From positions 1-43,187 of the forward strand of contig JAZUKN010000066.1 of assembly GCA_045643285.1 (NCBI GenBank): 43,187 bases of DNA, written 5' to 3'. The position numbers were made by a program, and so were the translations under genes. This DNA is from UMGS1696 sp045643285 (lineage in GTDB: Bacteria; Bacillota; Clostridia; Oscillospirales; CAG-272). Numbering within the stretch: the stretch's first letter is position 1; every line of letters begins with the position of its first letter. The notes below the pieces were generated by a model. That model was not told the DNA's origin and ran no database searches. It saw only the letters and a list, made by a program, of their open reading frames with translations. Below are positions 1-7,244 of the stretch, in pieces.

Positions 1-15
1 TTAACTATATGCAAA

Positions 16-64
16 AACGCAATATTCAAACACTCAGTCAGCCTGAGCGGCAGAATATCGCGTT
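16..64 (-). promoter_or_regulatory. Leader hairpin of cassette copy 1
   Basis: A 12-bp outer stem (16-27 with 53-64, one G-U pair as RNA) encloses an internal loop and a 5-bp inner stem CTCAG/CTGAG. On the minus strand it is followed by a short T run (GTTTTTGC), so it resembles an intrinsic terminator inside the leader. The apical loop differs from copy 2, but the stems are the same. Confidence 0.6.
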
Positions 65-110
65 CTTTTGTTGAAAAGGTTGACAAAAAAGCGCAGTCGC
101 GCTACGCTTT

Positions 111-160
111 GTAGGTAGGTAGGTAGGTAGGTAGGTAGGTAGGTAGGTAGGTAGGTAGGT
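111..160. repeat. Tetranucleotide microsatellite, 12.5 units of GTAG
   Basis: A perfect 50-bp run of GTAG units on the plus strand (CTAC on the minus, transcribed strand). It lies immediately downstream of the proximal -10 box of cassette copy 1. The tract in copy 2 (5030-5079) has exactly the same length and phase. Such tracts are prone to slipped-strand length change. Confidence 0.97.
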
Positions 161-162
161 GC

Positions 163-191
163 ATTGTACGCTGATTCTTCAAACCTGTCAA
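163..191 (-). promoter_or_regulatory. Proximal sigma-A promoter of cassette copy 1
   Basis: On the minus strand TTGACA (186-191) is followed by a 17-bp spacer and TACAAT (163-168). The expected start of transcription falls at the beginning of the tetranucleotide tract. Both hexamers and the spacing are identical in copy 2. Confidence 0.8.
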
Positions 192-232
192 CCCCTTTTT
201 CGTAAATTTTCTCGGATTTTAATATTTAGAAT

Positions 233-261
233 ATTATACCACAGTTGATTTATCGTGTCAA
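233..261 (-). promoter_or_regulatory. Distal sigma-A promoter of cassette copy 1
   Basis: Perfect consensus on the minus strand: TTGACA (256-261), 17-bp spacer, TATAAT (233-238). The segment between this promoter and the proximal one differs between the two cassette copies, while the hexamers do not. This suggests that both promoters are under selection. Confidence 0.85.
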
Positions 262-284
262 CGGTTTTTTGAAAAAATATGCAA

Positions 285-313
285 AAAGCCCTCCCCTTTG
301 CGGAGAGAGCTTT
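285..313 (-). terminator. Terminator of the surface-protein/peptide operon
   Basis: On the minus strand a 12-bp stem (two G-U pairs) closes a GCAAA loop and is followed by TTGC and then an AT-rich run of six T. It begins 6 bp past the stop codon of the peptide gene at 319-492. It separates that operon from the cassette that follows. Confidence 0.75.
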
Positions 314-318
314 TATTC

Positions 319-492
319 TTACTGATTTGTGTTCCAACCGAGATTGGTCCAGTTCATTGATTTTGCCGGAGAATTTTCACCGTGTATGGTTTCCTGCGCG
401 CTTTCGTCAAACGGGATCTCGCCGCTCGATGTAATTATATCTTTCTCCTCAAGCTCGATCAGCTCAAGTTCGGGATTTATAAACTTTTTCAT
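319..492 (-). CDS. Short peptide gene (57 aa), unknown function
   Basis: An ATG at 490-492 opens a 57-codon frame ending in TAA at 319-321. A strong GGAGGGAG Shine-Dalgarno sits directly after the TGA of the large surface-protein gene, with 14 bp between the genes, so translation is probably coupled. The product starts MKKFINPELELIELEEKDII, then has TSSGE and a polar tail with Trp and Asn, and no cysteine, signal peptide or membrane segment. Short ORFs with this kind of head (basic start, Pro-Glu, alternating Glu and aliphatic residues, then D-I-I-T-x-S-G) are common in gut Clostridia. I know of no assigned function. A precursor-peptide or chaperone-like partner role is only conjecture. It is too short for most ORF callers, but the SD, coupling and terminator make it credible. 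Confidence 0.75.
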   Translation of the reverse strand: MKKFINPELELIELEEKDIITSSGEIPFDESAQETIHGENSPAKSMNWTNLGWNTNQ

Positions 493-506
493 TTTCTTCT
501 CCCTCC

Positions 507-3500
507 TCAGTTGTTCGGTTTCTTGTACATTACGTCAAACATGAAGTTATTTTCGTTGCCGTTGTAAATCCTGTAGTAACCATAGCCTGAGATGTCATTG
601 CCATATCCGTCTTTCTCGATGATGACGAATGCAGCACATTTCATACTTTCTGCTGTGATCATTGTGTCGTCATCATAGAAATATGTGTACGCACAGTCAA
701 CTTCAAACGTTGTCTGCTCGCCTTGGTCACCGCCGACGATAACGAGCGTGTCGCCGACTTTTTTAAGCTGTTCTTGCGTCAGCGGAATGATAACTCGTCC
801 GATTTCAGGATTATCAGATCTTTTCTGATGTCCCATGATTTCGCCCTTGCCGCCGTTGGAATCGCAATTACCGCTTTCGAGGTGTTCGTCGGTCACTGAC
901 TGCCACTTTGCGTAGAACGTCTTATCACCGTAATCGGTTTTCGAAATCTCAGTCACCTGCGAGCCTTTGAAATCTTTGTCGATGTACCAACCTTTAAACA
1001 CATAGTTACTTGCATCCGGGATCGGAAGCGTTGCCCCGGTTTGGTAAGTGTACGATGTCATAGCATCGCAAACCGCATTATCAGCATTCAGATTCAAGTG
1101 AACTTTATAAGTGGTTGTGTTGCCGATTTCCAACTGTTTGTCAACATCGCGGAAAACACCATAGCCCGCTCTATCAGACTGGAAATAGTCAGAATAATCT
1201 ATATCCGCCGCGGTAGAGAATTTACCGGTGGTGGAGTAGAGCGCCACACCGACATTCATACCGTCCTTCGGTGCGTCATCGCCCGTGCCGAGCACGATCA
1301 TCTGTGCGCCGGAGTTCAAATAAACATTGGCAGCAGTCTTTGTTTTTTTAGCGGAGTCCCATGCCATATTTCCGGTGATCTGAGCACTGTCGCAGACATA
1401 AAGCTTCTGTCCTTTGCTGCCGTTGCTGGCAAGCTGAATTATATAACCGTTGCCAGCTCCGCCTGCCCAACCTGTGTTGTCCGTGATGCTTGAATTGTCA
1501 TACATATACAGGGCACAGTTTGTGCCCTCCATCAAGATCAGGGCGCGACCGTCACTTCCAGCTTGAACACAGTCATGAATACAAGCATTGTCATACATTT
1601 CGAGGCGTGAGTTTTCACCAACGAGATGAACTGCAGAGCACCAGCTACTGTAGCATTCGGAAACTTCCGAATTGTCGTTCATAATGACGGCGTCGTTTGC
1701 ACCTTCAACAACGAATGCGGCGGCACCGTCACCAACACAGTGGTAAAGACATGAGTTGTCGTTCATAATGAACTGAGAACCGGCATCCAAGAGAGAAACT
1801 ATGCCTCTGGAACTACCGTCATCACGGAAAGCGGTGCAATACTGCATGCGGGCGTTGTCGTTCATAGAAGCGGTAGCGGCACCGCCGTATCCGACAGCAA
1901 CAAGGCCTCTGAAATGACCGCCGCCGTTGCCATGCCAGTCACGCTGTGCACAACCGGTAATCGTACTGTTTCCGTACATATTGAATGAACCGCCGTTGCC
2001 GACCTGAACAACAGAGCCTTTTCCTTCATCGGGACTGGAACACGGGTCCTTATAGCATCCGGCAAAGTTTCCGCCGTACATATTGAACGTTCCGCCCGTA
2101 ACTCTTACACCCGCACAACCTTCGGAAGTCGTTTTTACCGTGAAAGTAATGTAACCGCCTGTCAGCGGAACCGATGTTGCACCTGACGGTGCGGTTCCTT
2201 TATGCCACAAAGAGTTTTTTACAACGGTATCATTTGTGGGAAAATCATCATATACCGGGTAAAGATATCCCGGAATGACCGTTTCGGTGAAATCGTAAAG
2301 ATTCAGCGTTGAACCCTTATTGATAACCATAGGATAAACCGAGTTTGATGTGAACGTAATGCTGTGTCCGTGGAGACAAAGGTTGACCTCACCGCTCGGA
2401 ACCGTCCACGTGCTGCCGCAGGTGACGTCGCCGGTCAGGCAGTAGTTGCCCGCTTTGTTCGGGAGAGAATTGGTCGATGTCCAGTCGGTAAAATCGGAAT
2501 GTTTGAGCGGAGTTTTCCACTTGGCGTAGAGCGTGACGTCCACGTCGAAATAGTCCCAATTCTTCGCGCTCTTGCCTTTGCCGTTATAAAACTGTTCGCC
2601 GCACTCGTCGAAATAGCCGAGGAACTCAAGCTCGCCGTTGGTCGGCACGGCAACGGCAGGCATGGCTTCGCCCCACGTTGCCGTCACTTTTGCGGTCTGT
2701 CCGCCGACGCCGCCGTTCTGATCGAATGTCACGGTGCTTGTGCCGGTTGGTGCTGTAAACGAGATACTGTTACTGTCGAGCTTTCCGCTACCGGAAACCG
2801 TGACGGTGTAAGAATCGGTATTGTTGATTTTTCCGACACCGGAATATGCAACAGTTGCCGTGTTGGGACCGATCTCGCCGCCTGTCATAGTCAGCGACGA
2901 TCCTCCGATCAGTACAACGCCGCCGCCGTAGTTCGCGGTATTATTATAAATCTTTGCCGTACCGGAAACGGTAAAGTTTGCTTTGTTCCATCCGCCGATA
3001 CCGCCGCCGCCGTAGTTGGAGGTGCTTGTCGCCGTGACCGTATTGTTGTAGATCTCGCCGCCGGAAACAGTGACCGTGCCGCCGTCGGAAGAGATACCGG
3101 CACCCGTATAACCACAGGTATTATCATGGATCTTACCGCCGGACATTTCCACGGTACCACCAGGTCTAGCGATCACGGCACCGCCGTCATTTATACCTTG
3201 ACAGTTTGCGATCTCGCCGCCGTATATATACAATTTTTTGTTGTTGCTAACGTATATGGCACCGCCGTTCTTGCCCTGGCAATCGGTGATCGCGCCGCCG
3301 TACATATACATTGTGCCGTCATTTACGCATACCGCACCGCCGTCCTGGTTGGAGTTCTTGAACCCGGTAATGGTACCGCCGTACATATAGAAGGATGCAC
3401 CGCCGCTTACCCAAACACAGCGCTGATAGCCGGTGCCGGTTCTCAGCAATTTTCCGCCGCCGACGCAGTCATACAAATAAAAGTTTTTGTTTGTTCCGAG

Positions 3501-4886
3501 GTCGATCGCACTTGCGTCCACACTGCCGCTGAACTTAACGGTATGTCCGTTCAAATCCAGATGCAAATTGCCTGTAAGAGCGATTTTGCCGTTTAATGTG
3601 ACATCTTTCATCAGATAATAGCTACCGCTCGTAGGCAGGGAGACGCTGTCGATCCACGGCTCGAAAGTGACATCTGTTCCGCTGTCGTTGTGGAGGTGAC
3701 CCCATTCGGCATAAAGCGTGACGTTCGTGTTGAAATAATCCCATGTTTTTGCACTAGTGCCGTCAGCATTATAATACTTTGTGCCGTCTTTATCGAAGTA
3801 TCCCACAAAGCCGGCACCGTCTTTGGTAGGCACTGCAACGGCGAGCATCGCATTGCCCCACGTTGCCGCCACGGTTGCGGTCTGTCCGCCGACACCGCCG
3901 TTCTGGTCAAACGACACGGTGCTTGTGCCGGTGGGAGCCGTAAAGGAAACACTGTCACCGCCAAGCTTTCCGCTACCGCTGACTGTCACGGTGTAAGCAT
4001 CGGTATTGTTTCGTGTGCCGACGCCGGAGCATCTGACCGTAGCTGTGTTGTCATAGATTTCACCGCCGGTCATAGTCAACGACGATCCCCTGATAAGTAC
4101 TACGCCGCCGCCGATGTTAGCGGTATTGTTGTATATCTTTGCGGTGCCGGACACGGTGAACTTTGCGCTGTCCCAGCCGCCGATACCGCCGCCGCCGTAT
4201 TCATTTGTTCTATCCGATGTGACGGTATTGTTATAAATCTCGCCGCCGGAAATATTGACCGTGCCACCGCCGGAAGCGATACCGCCGCCCGTCCAGCCGC
4301 AGGTATTATCATGTATTTTGCCGCCCTTCATTTCAAAGGTGCCAGCAGACGCAACCATCACGGCGCCGCCGTCTGTTGTGGTGGTATTGTTGCAGATTTC
4401 GCCGTCATCCATAATCATCTTGCCGCGATTTACGCATACACCGCTGCCTTGCGTGTCTTTGTGGAAGCCGGAAATCGTACCGCCGTGCATATAAAAGTAA
4501 GCATTTGTACTATCAACCCAAACAGCCCGATGATAGTCGTAAGCATTCGCGGCTTCCTCTATTTTTCCGCCGCCGACGCTGTCATACAAATCAAAACCGT
4601 AATTTCCGTTAATAATGAACGCTGAATTACTGTTATTGCCGGTAAACGTAATTGTATGCCCGTTCAAATCCAAAGATAGATTACCATTAAGTGTTACCAC
4701 TTTTGAATTCATTTGTACATCCGTATTCAAATAATATGTACCACTACTGGGCAGGGAGTTTGTGCTGGTCCATGCCGTGTATCCCGACATTGCCGCAAAC
4801 ACCGACACCGTCAGCGGTATCATCCCGACTACCATGACAAGCGTCAGGAGCAGTGAGATCAGCTTGTTTCTCCAATTCTTCATCAT
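507..4886 (-). CDS. Secreted repetitive beta-helix surface protein with InlB-type repeats
   Basis: A 1459-residue exported protein. Residues 1-31 form a signal peptide (basic start, long hydrophobic core, ending V-F-A). Three large modules follow. Module A (about 36-395) and module B (about 407-790) are close copies. Each opens with a LNGHT beta-helix entry, has many short GGEIYNNT or MYGGTI rungs, and closes in an InlB/Flg_new-type domain ending TLYA(E/K)W. Module C (about 800-1350) is more diverged and ends in a second InlB-type repeat (F-K-G-W-Y, FYAKW). A C-terminal domain of about 100 residues is not recognised. No LPXTG, SLH or membrane anchor is visible, so attachment is unclear. ATG at 4884-4886 is preceded by AAAGGAA. 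Expression is from cassette copy 2; the 57-aa peptide gene follows. An adhesin or glycan-binding role is likely by family, not shown. Confidence 0.85.
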   Translation of the reverse strand: MMKNWRNKLISLLLTLVMVVGMIPLTVSVFAAMSGYTAWTSTNSLPSSGTYYLNTDVQMNSKVVTLNGNLSLDLNGHTITFTGNNSNSAFIINGNYGFDLYDSVGGGKIEEAANAYDYHRAVWVDSTNAYFYMHGGTISGFHKDTQGSGVCVNRGKMIMDDGEICNNTTTTDGGAVMVASAGTFEMKGGKIHDNTCGWTGGGIASGGGTVNISGGEIYNNTVTSDRTNEYGGGGIGGWDSAKFTVSGTAKIYNNTANIGGGVVLIRGSSLTMTGGEIYDNTATVRCSGVGTRNNTDAYTVTVSGSGKLGGDSVSFTAPTGTSTVSFDQNGGVGGQTATVAATWGNAMLAVAVPTKDGAGFVGYFDKDGTKYYNADGTSAKTWDYFNTNVTLYAEWGHLHNDSGTDVTFEPWIDSVSLPTSGSYYLMKDVTLNGKIALTGNLHLDLNGHTVKFSGSVDASAIDLGTNKNFYLYDCVGGGKLLRTGTGYQRCVWVSGGASFYMYGGTITGFKNSNQDGGAVCVNDGTMYMYGGAITDCQGKNGGAIYVSNNKKLYIYGGEIANCQGINDGGAVIARPGGTVEMSGGKIHDNTCGYTGAGISSDGGTVTVSGGEIYNNTVTATSTSNYGGGGIGGWNKANFTVSGTAKIYNNTANYGGGVVLIGGSSLTMTGGEIGPNTATVAYSGVGKINNTDSYTVTVSGSGKLDSNSISFTAPTGTSTVTFDQNGGVGGQTAKVTATWGEAMPAVAVPTNGELEFLGYFDECGEQFYNGKGKSAKNWDYFDVDVTLYAKWKTPLKHSDFTDWTSTNSLPNKAGNYCLTGDVTCGSTWTVPSGEVNLCLHGHSITFTSNSVYPMVINKGSTLNLYDFTETVIPGYLYPVYDDFPTNDTVVKNSLWHKGTAPSGATSVPLTGGYITFTVKTTSEGCAGVRVTGGTFNMYGGNFAGCYKDPCSSPDEGKGSVVQVGNGGSFNMYGNSTITGCAQRDWHGNGGGHFRGLVAVGYGGAATASMNDNARMQYCTAFRDDGSSRGIVSLLDAGSQFIMNDNSCLYHCVGDGAAAFVVEGANDAVIMNDNSEVSECYSSWCSAVHLVGENSRLEMYDNACIHDCVQAGSDGRALILMEGTNCALYMYDNSSITDNTGWAGGAGNGYIIQLASNGSKGQKLYVCDSAQITGNMAWDSAKKTKTAANVYLNSGAQMIVLGTGDDAPKDGMNVGVALYSTTGKFSTAADIDYSDYFQSDRAGYGVFRDVDKQLEIGNTTTYKVHLNLNADNAVCDAMTSYTYQTGATLPIPDASNYVFKGWYIDKDFKGSQVTEISKTDYGDKTFYAKWQSVTDEHLESGNCDSNGGKGEIMGHQKRSDNPEIGRVIIPLTQEQLKKVGDTLVIVGGDQGEQTTFEVDCAYTYFYDDDTMITAESMKCAAFVIIEKDGYGNDISGYGYYRIYNGNENNFMFDVMYKKPNN
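2515..3670 (-). repeat. Intragenic module B of the surface protein
   Basis: This roughly 1.15-kb segment encodes residues of about 407-790. Its second half is nearly the same as that of module A (3700-4785), at both protein and DNA level. Shared stretches include the GGGGIGGW, FTVSGTAKIYNNTAN and FDQNGGVGGQTA blocks. Homologous recombination between the two modules could delete or duplicate one. Confidence 0.8.
3700..4785 (-). repeat. Intragenic module A of the surface protein
   Basis: This is the partner of the module at 2515-3670. It encodes residues of about 36-395, from the first YTAWTSTNSLP motif to the InlB-type end TLYAEW. The two copies differ mainly in the first third, where B has extra MYGG rungs. 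Confidence 0.8.
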
Positions 4887-4931
4887 GTGATGTTCCTTTC
4901 TATATACAGGTATAATTTAACTATATGCAAA

Positions 4932-4980
4932 AACGCAATATTCAAACACTCAGTCATTCTGAGCGGCAGAATATCGCGTT
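4932..4980 (-). promoter_or_regulatory. Leader hairpin of cassette copy 2
   Basis: Stem of 12 bp (4932-4943 with 4969-4980, one G-U pair as RNA), a symmetrical internal loop, a 5-bp inner stem, then GTTTTTGC on the transcribed strand. The shape and T run suggest a weak intrinsic terminator or attenuator about 45 nt before the start codon. Confidence 0.6.
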
Positions 4981-5029
4981 CTTTTTTTGAAAAATGGGTC
5001 GACAAAAGGGCGCAGTCGCGCTACGCTCT

Positions 5030-5079
5030 GTAGGTAGGTAGGTAGGTAGGTAGGTAGGTAGGTAGGTAGGTAGGTAGGT
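5030..5079. repeat. Tetranucleotide microsatellite in the surface-protein leader
   Basis: Perfect 50-bp GTAG run (12.5 units), the same length as the tract at 111-160. It is transcribed as CUAC units at or near the 5' end of the mRNA from the proximal promoter, and internally from the distal promoter. Confidence 0.97.
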
Positions 5080-5081
5080 GC

Positions 5082-5110
5082 ATTGTACGCTGATTCTTCA
5101 AACCTGTCAA
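5082..5110 (-). promoter_or_regulatory. Proximal sigma-A promoter of the surface-protein gene
   Basis: On the minus strand TTGACA (5105-5110), 17 bp, TACAAT (5082-5087). The predicted start near 5075 lies inside the tetranucleotide tract. Changes in tract length would therefore alter the 5' end and leader rather than the -35/-10 spacing. Confidence 0.8.
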
Positions 5111-5149
5111 CCCCTTTTCAAAATTTTCTTCGATTATAATATTTAGAAT

Positions 5150-5178
5150 ATTATACCACAGTTGATTTATCGTGTCAA
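5150..5178 (-). promoter_or_regulatory. Distal sigma-A promoter of the surface-protein gene
   Basis: Perfect consensus on the minus strand: TTGACA (5173-5178), 17 bp, TATAAT (5150-5155). It would give a leader of about 255 nt before the ATG at 4886. Confidence 0.87.
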
Positions 5179-5272
5179 CGGTTTTTCGGAAGTTTTCTTG
5201 CCTTTTTTCGTTTACCTATTCACTATTACTTCAAGTTGTTGCTTTTTCCCCCATGCTTTCCAGCTTTTTTGC

Positions 5273-7033
5273 TTACTTTACTCGCATCGCCTTGACTTTG
5301 TCCTCGTCCGGTGTCACATACGCCGTCCAGTTCGTCGTGTAGATCACAAATCCCGGCTTCGAGCCTGCCGGCTTCTTCACTTTCGCCACTTTCGTGTAGT
5401 CGACGGGGATCATCACGCCGCCGCGCGCCTTTGAGTTGTACGCCGCGATCTCAGCCGCCTCCGTGAATGCCACTTCCGACGGGTCGCTTTCTCCCTCGAA
5501 GCATTCGAGAACGACGTGCGAGCCTGGCTGATCCTTTACATGGAACCACCAGTCCGAACGTGCCGCCAGCTTCGTCGTGAGATAGTCGTTCGAAACGTTG
5601 TTCTTGCCGCAGAGGACGGTGTGTCCGTCGCTCGTTCTGTACCGGTCGACCGTCGGCGCGGTCTGCTTCTTTTCGGAGTAATTCTTCATTTTTGAGGCGT
5701 ATCCCGAACGGTACAGCTCCGCGCGGATCTCGTTAAGCTCGCGTTCTCCGTCGGAGCGTGTGAGCGCGTCGAGGACGGTATAGACGTACAGAAGCTCCGC
5801 TTTTGCGGCGTCTATCTGCTCCGTGAGATGCACGCGCGCGGTCTTCAGCTTCGTGTATTTTTTGTAGTATTTCTGTGCGTTCGCCGACGGGGAGAGCCGT
5901 TTGTCGAGCGGAAGCGTGACGTTCGGGCAGTCTTCTGCGGAATAATCCGGCACGGTCACGGATTCCATGCCACGCTTTATCTGCCACATATTCGCGGTGA
6001 TGAGGTCGCCCCACGCCCTGTATTTTTCTCCCTCATCACATTCGGCAAGCTCTTCCTCCTGTACGGCGATCTTCTTCACTATCCTGTTTTCGGCGTTCGA
6101 GAGGAGCTTGAAAAGATCTGCGGCTTTCTTATGAACGCGCTCTTCCCGTCCTCTCTCGCCGTAGTATTTGTCGAGCAGGTCGCCGAACGTCGGGTATTGT
6201 TCAGCCGTGCCCTCGCCGTACTGCCTGATATCTGTGAATGCGTACTCTATCGGTGCGCCGTCCTTGTTTTTGACAAGCACGGGGCTTCCGCAGAGTGATT
6301 TTATCTCATCAACTGCGCGGAAAAATTCGCGTGTCAGAGTGTGCGAGCATTCGGCGAGTGTGCCGTCCGATTTGCCGCACGCACGGTACGCGATCTCTCT
6401 TGCGATAAGCGGAGCGATCCCCGAAAACGTTGACATAATGAATTTTTCAGCCGATTTGTCCTGTTCGCACTCGGATGCAAGGCGGTTGAAGAGCCGTTCG
6501 TCCACGTCATCGGACATTGGGTCGTACTTGTCCTGCTTCGGCGGAAGCTCGTACGTCATTCCGGGAAGCACCTGCCGTTTTTCGCTTGTCGTGAAATCGA
6601 CGGGCTTCATCAGTCCTATCACCTTGTCGGCGGCGTCCGTCACGATGACGTTCGAGAAACGCCCCATAAGCTCGCAGATGATATGCTTCTGTGACTGAAA
6701 GCCCATGTCGTCGTGCGTGTCGAACGTCAGCCGCACCGCTCTTTCAAATCCGAGCTGTTCCGCTCCTGCGAATCTCGCGCCGGAGAAGTGCTTTCGTAGC
6801 ATCATACAGAACATCGGCGGAACATCGGGGTTTTCGGGCTTCAGTTTTGTGAGGTTTATTCGTGAGCCGTTACCGCCTGCACATATCCACAGACGGTGGT
6901 CTTCGCCTGCACAGCGGACGAGCAGAACGATCTCCGTTTTCGACGGCTGATATATCTTGTCGACCTTGCCGCCCGTGAGAGTTCTGTTTATCTCATCGGT
7001 GACAAAGGCGAGCATTCCGGCGTCAAATGCCAT
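5273..7033 (-). CDS. rqcH: RqcH / NFACT family ribosome quality control protein
   Basis: 586 residues, the usual length for bacterial NFACT proteins, which were formerly called fibronectin-binding protein FbpA. By family, RqcH binds the stalled 50S-peptidyl-tRNA complex and recruits tRNA-Ala to add C-terminal alanine tails that mark the nascent chain for degradation. The NFACT-N region (about 1-270, with the ELMGRFSN block) is followed by a helical coiled-coil region (about 290-450). The C-terminal NFACT-R domain has the WWFHVKDQPGSHVVLE signature (about 510-525). At residues 97-98 the sequence reads Glu-Arg where the well-studied homologues have Asp-Arg. ATG at 7033 has an AGGAG Shine-Dalgarno. 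It is a single gene between repeat hairpins and the surface-protein cassette. It is cytoplasmic. Confidence 0.93.
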   Translation of the reverse strand: MAFDAGMLAFVTDEINRTLTGGKVDKIYQPSKTEIVLLVRCAGEDHRLWICAGGNGSRINLTKLKPENPDVPPMFCMMLRKHFSGARFAGAEQLGFERAVRLTFDTHDDMGFQSQKHIICELMGRFSNVIVTDAADKVIGLMKPVDFTTSEKRQVLPGMTYELPPKQDKYDPMSDDVDERLFNRLASECEQDKSAEKFIMSTFSGIAPLIAREIAYRACGKSDGTLAECSHTLTREFFRAVDEIKSLCGSPVLVKNKDGAPIEYAFTDIRQYGEGTAEQYPTFGDLLDKYYGERGREERVHKKAADLFKLLSNAENRIVKKIAVQEEELAECDEGEKYRAWGDLITANMWQIKRGMESVTVPDYSAEDCPNVTLPLDKRLSPSANAQKYYKKYTKLKTARVHLTEQIDAAKAELLYVYTVLDALTRSDGERELNEIRAELYRSGYASKMKNYSEKKQTAPTVDRYRTSDGHTVLCGKNNVSNDYLTTKLAARSDWWFHVKDQPGSHVVLECFEGESDPSEVAFTEAAEIAAYNSKARGGVMIPVDYTKVAKVKKPAGSKPGFVIYTTNWTAYVTPDEDKVKAMRVK

Positions 7034-7074
7034 AGTAATCTCCTGAATTAGTTATTTATCCTATTCTTCAATTT

Positions 7075-7210
7075 GTTCCTTTTCTTCTTTATCGAGAAGA
7101 AAAGGAACCGAAGAGAAAAACTCCTTTTACGGCTTTGAGCTTTTCGACCTCTGCGGAGGTCGAGTCAGGACGCTGTCCCGACACCCTGCAAACCTTTTGA
7201 AAAAGGTTTG
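7075..7210. repeat. Intergenic hairpin cluster between the GNAT gene and rqcH
   Basis: Three perfect hairpins lie in the 211-bp gap. The first is at 7075-7108 (14-bp polypyrimidine/polypurine stem, TTATCG loop). The second is at 7145-7162 (7-bp stem CGACCTC/GAGGTCG). The third is at 7189-7210 (10-bp stem CAAACCTTTT/AAAAGGTTTG, 2-nt centre). The same style of element occurs at 20140-20290. They may terminate the GNAT transcript. No clear rqcH promoter is visible. Confidence 0.7.
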
Positions 7211-7244
7211 ATCGAAAACATAAATATCACTCGCACACCGTGCG

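Larger units (their letters stand above)
1..269 (-). repeat. Promoter/leader cassette, copy 1 (cut by window edge)
   Basis: This stretch aligns, with scattered substitutions and small indels, to 4917-5187. Read on the minus strand the order is: distal promoter (233-261), proximal promoter (163-191), a 50-bp tract of 12.5 tetranucleotide units (111-160), then an imperfect hairpin (16-64). It follows the terminator at 285-313 and points off the left edge. It therefore probably drives another gene outside the window, perhaps a paralogue of the surface protein at 507-4886. That last step is inference. Confidence 0.85.
4917..5187 (-). repeat. Promoter/leader cassette, copy 2
   Basis: Direct repeat of 1-269. 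It occupies most of the 386-bp gap between rqcH and the surface-protein gene. Minus-strand order: distal promoter (5150-5178), proximal promoter (5082-5110), tetranucleotide tract (5030-5079), hairpin (4932-4980), then about 45 bp to the ATG at 4886. The rest of the gap, 5188-5272, holds the end of the rqcH transcript; I see no clear terminator there. Confidence 0.9.

Noticed and set aside
111..160. GTAG tract and palindrome arrays as possible CRISPR arrays
   Set aside because: Units are 4 bp, or have constant short spacers with variable palindromes; there are no 25-40-bp repeats with unique spacers and no cas genes.
2364..4625. Long plus-strand open frames (410 and 311 codons) antisense to the surface-protein gene
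   Set aside because: They mirror the repetitive, stop-poor codons of the minus-strand gene, lack ribosome sites and show no recognisable domain; the minus-strand frame has signal peptide, promoter and domains.
1..5187. Composite transposon formed by the two direct cassette copies
   Set aside because: No transposase, no terminal inverted repeats and no target duplication are seen; the shared content is promoters and leader, and each copy sits where a leader should be.
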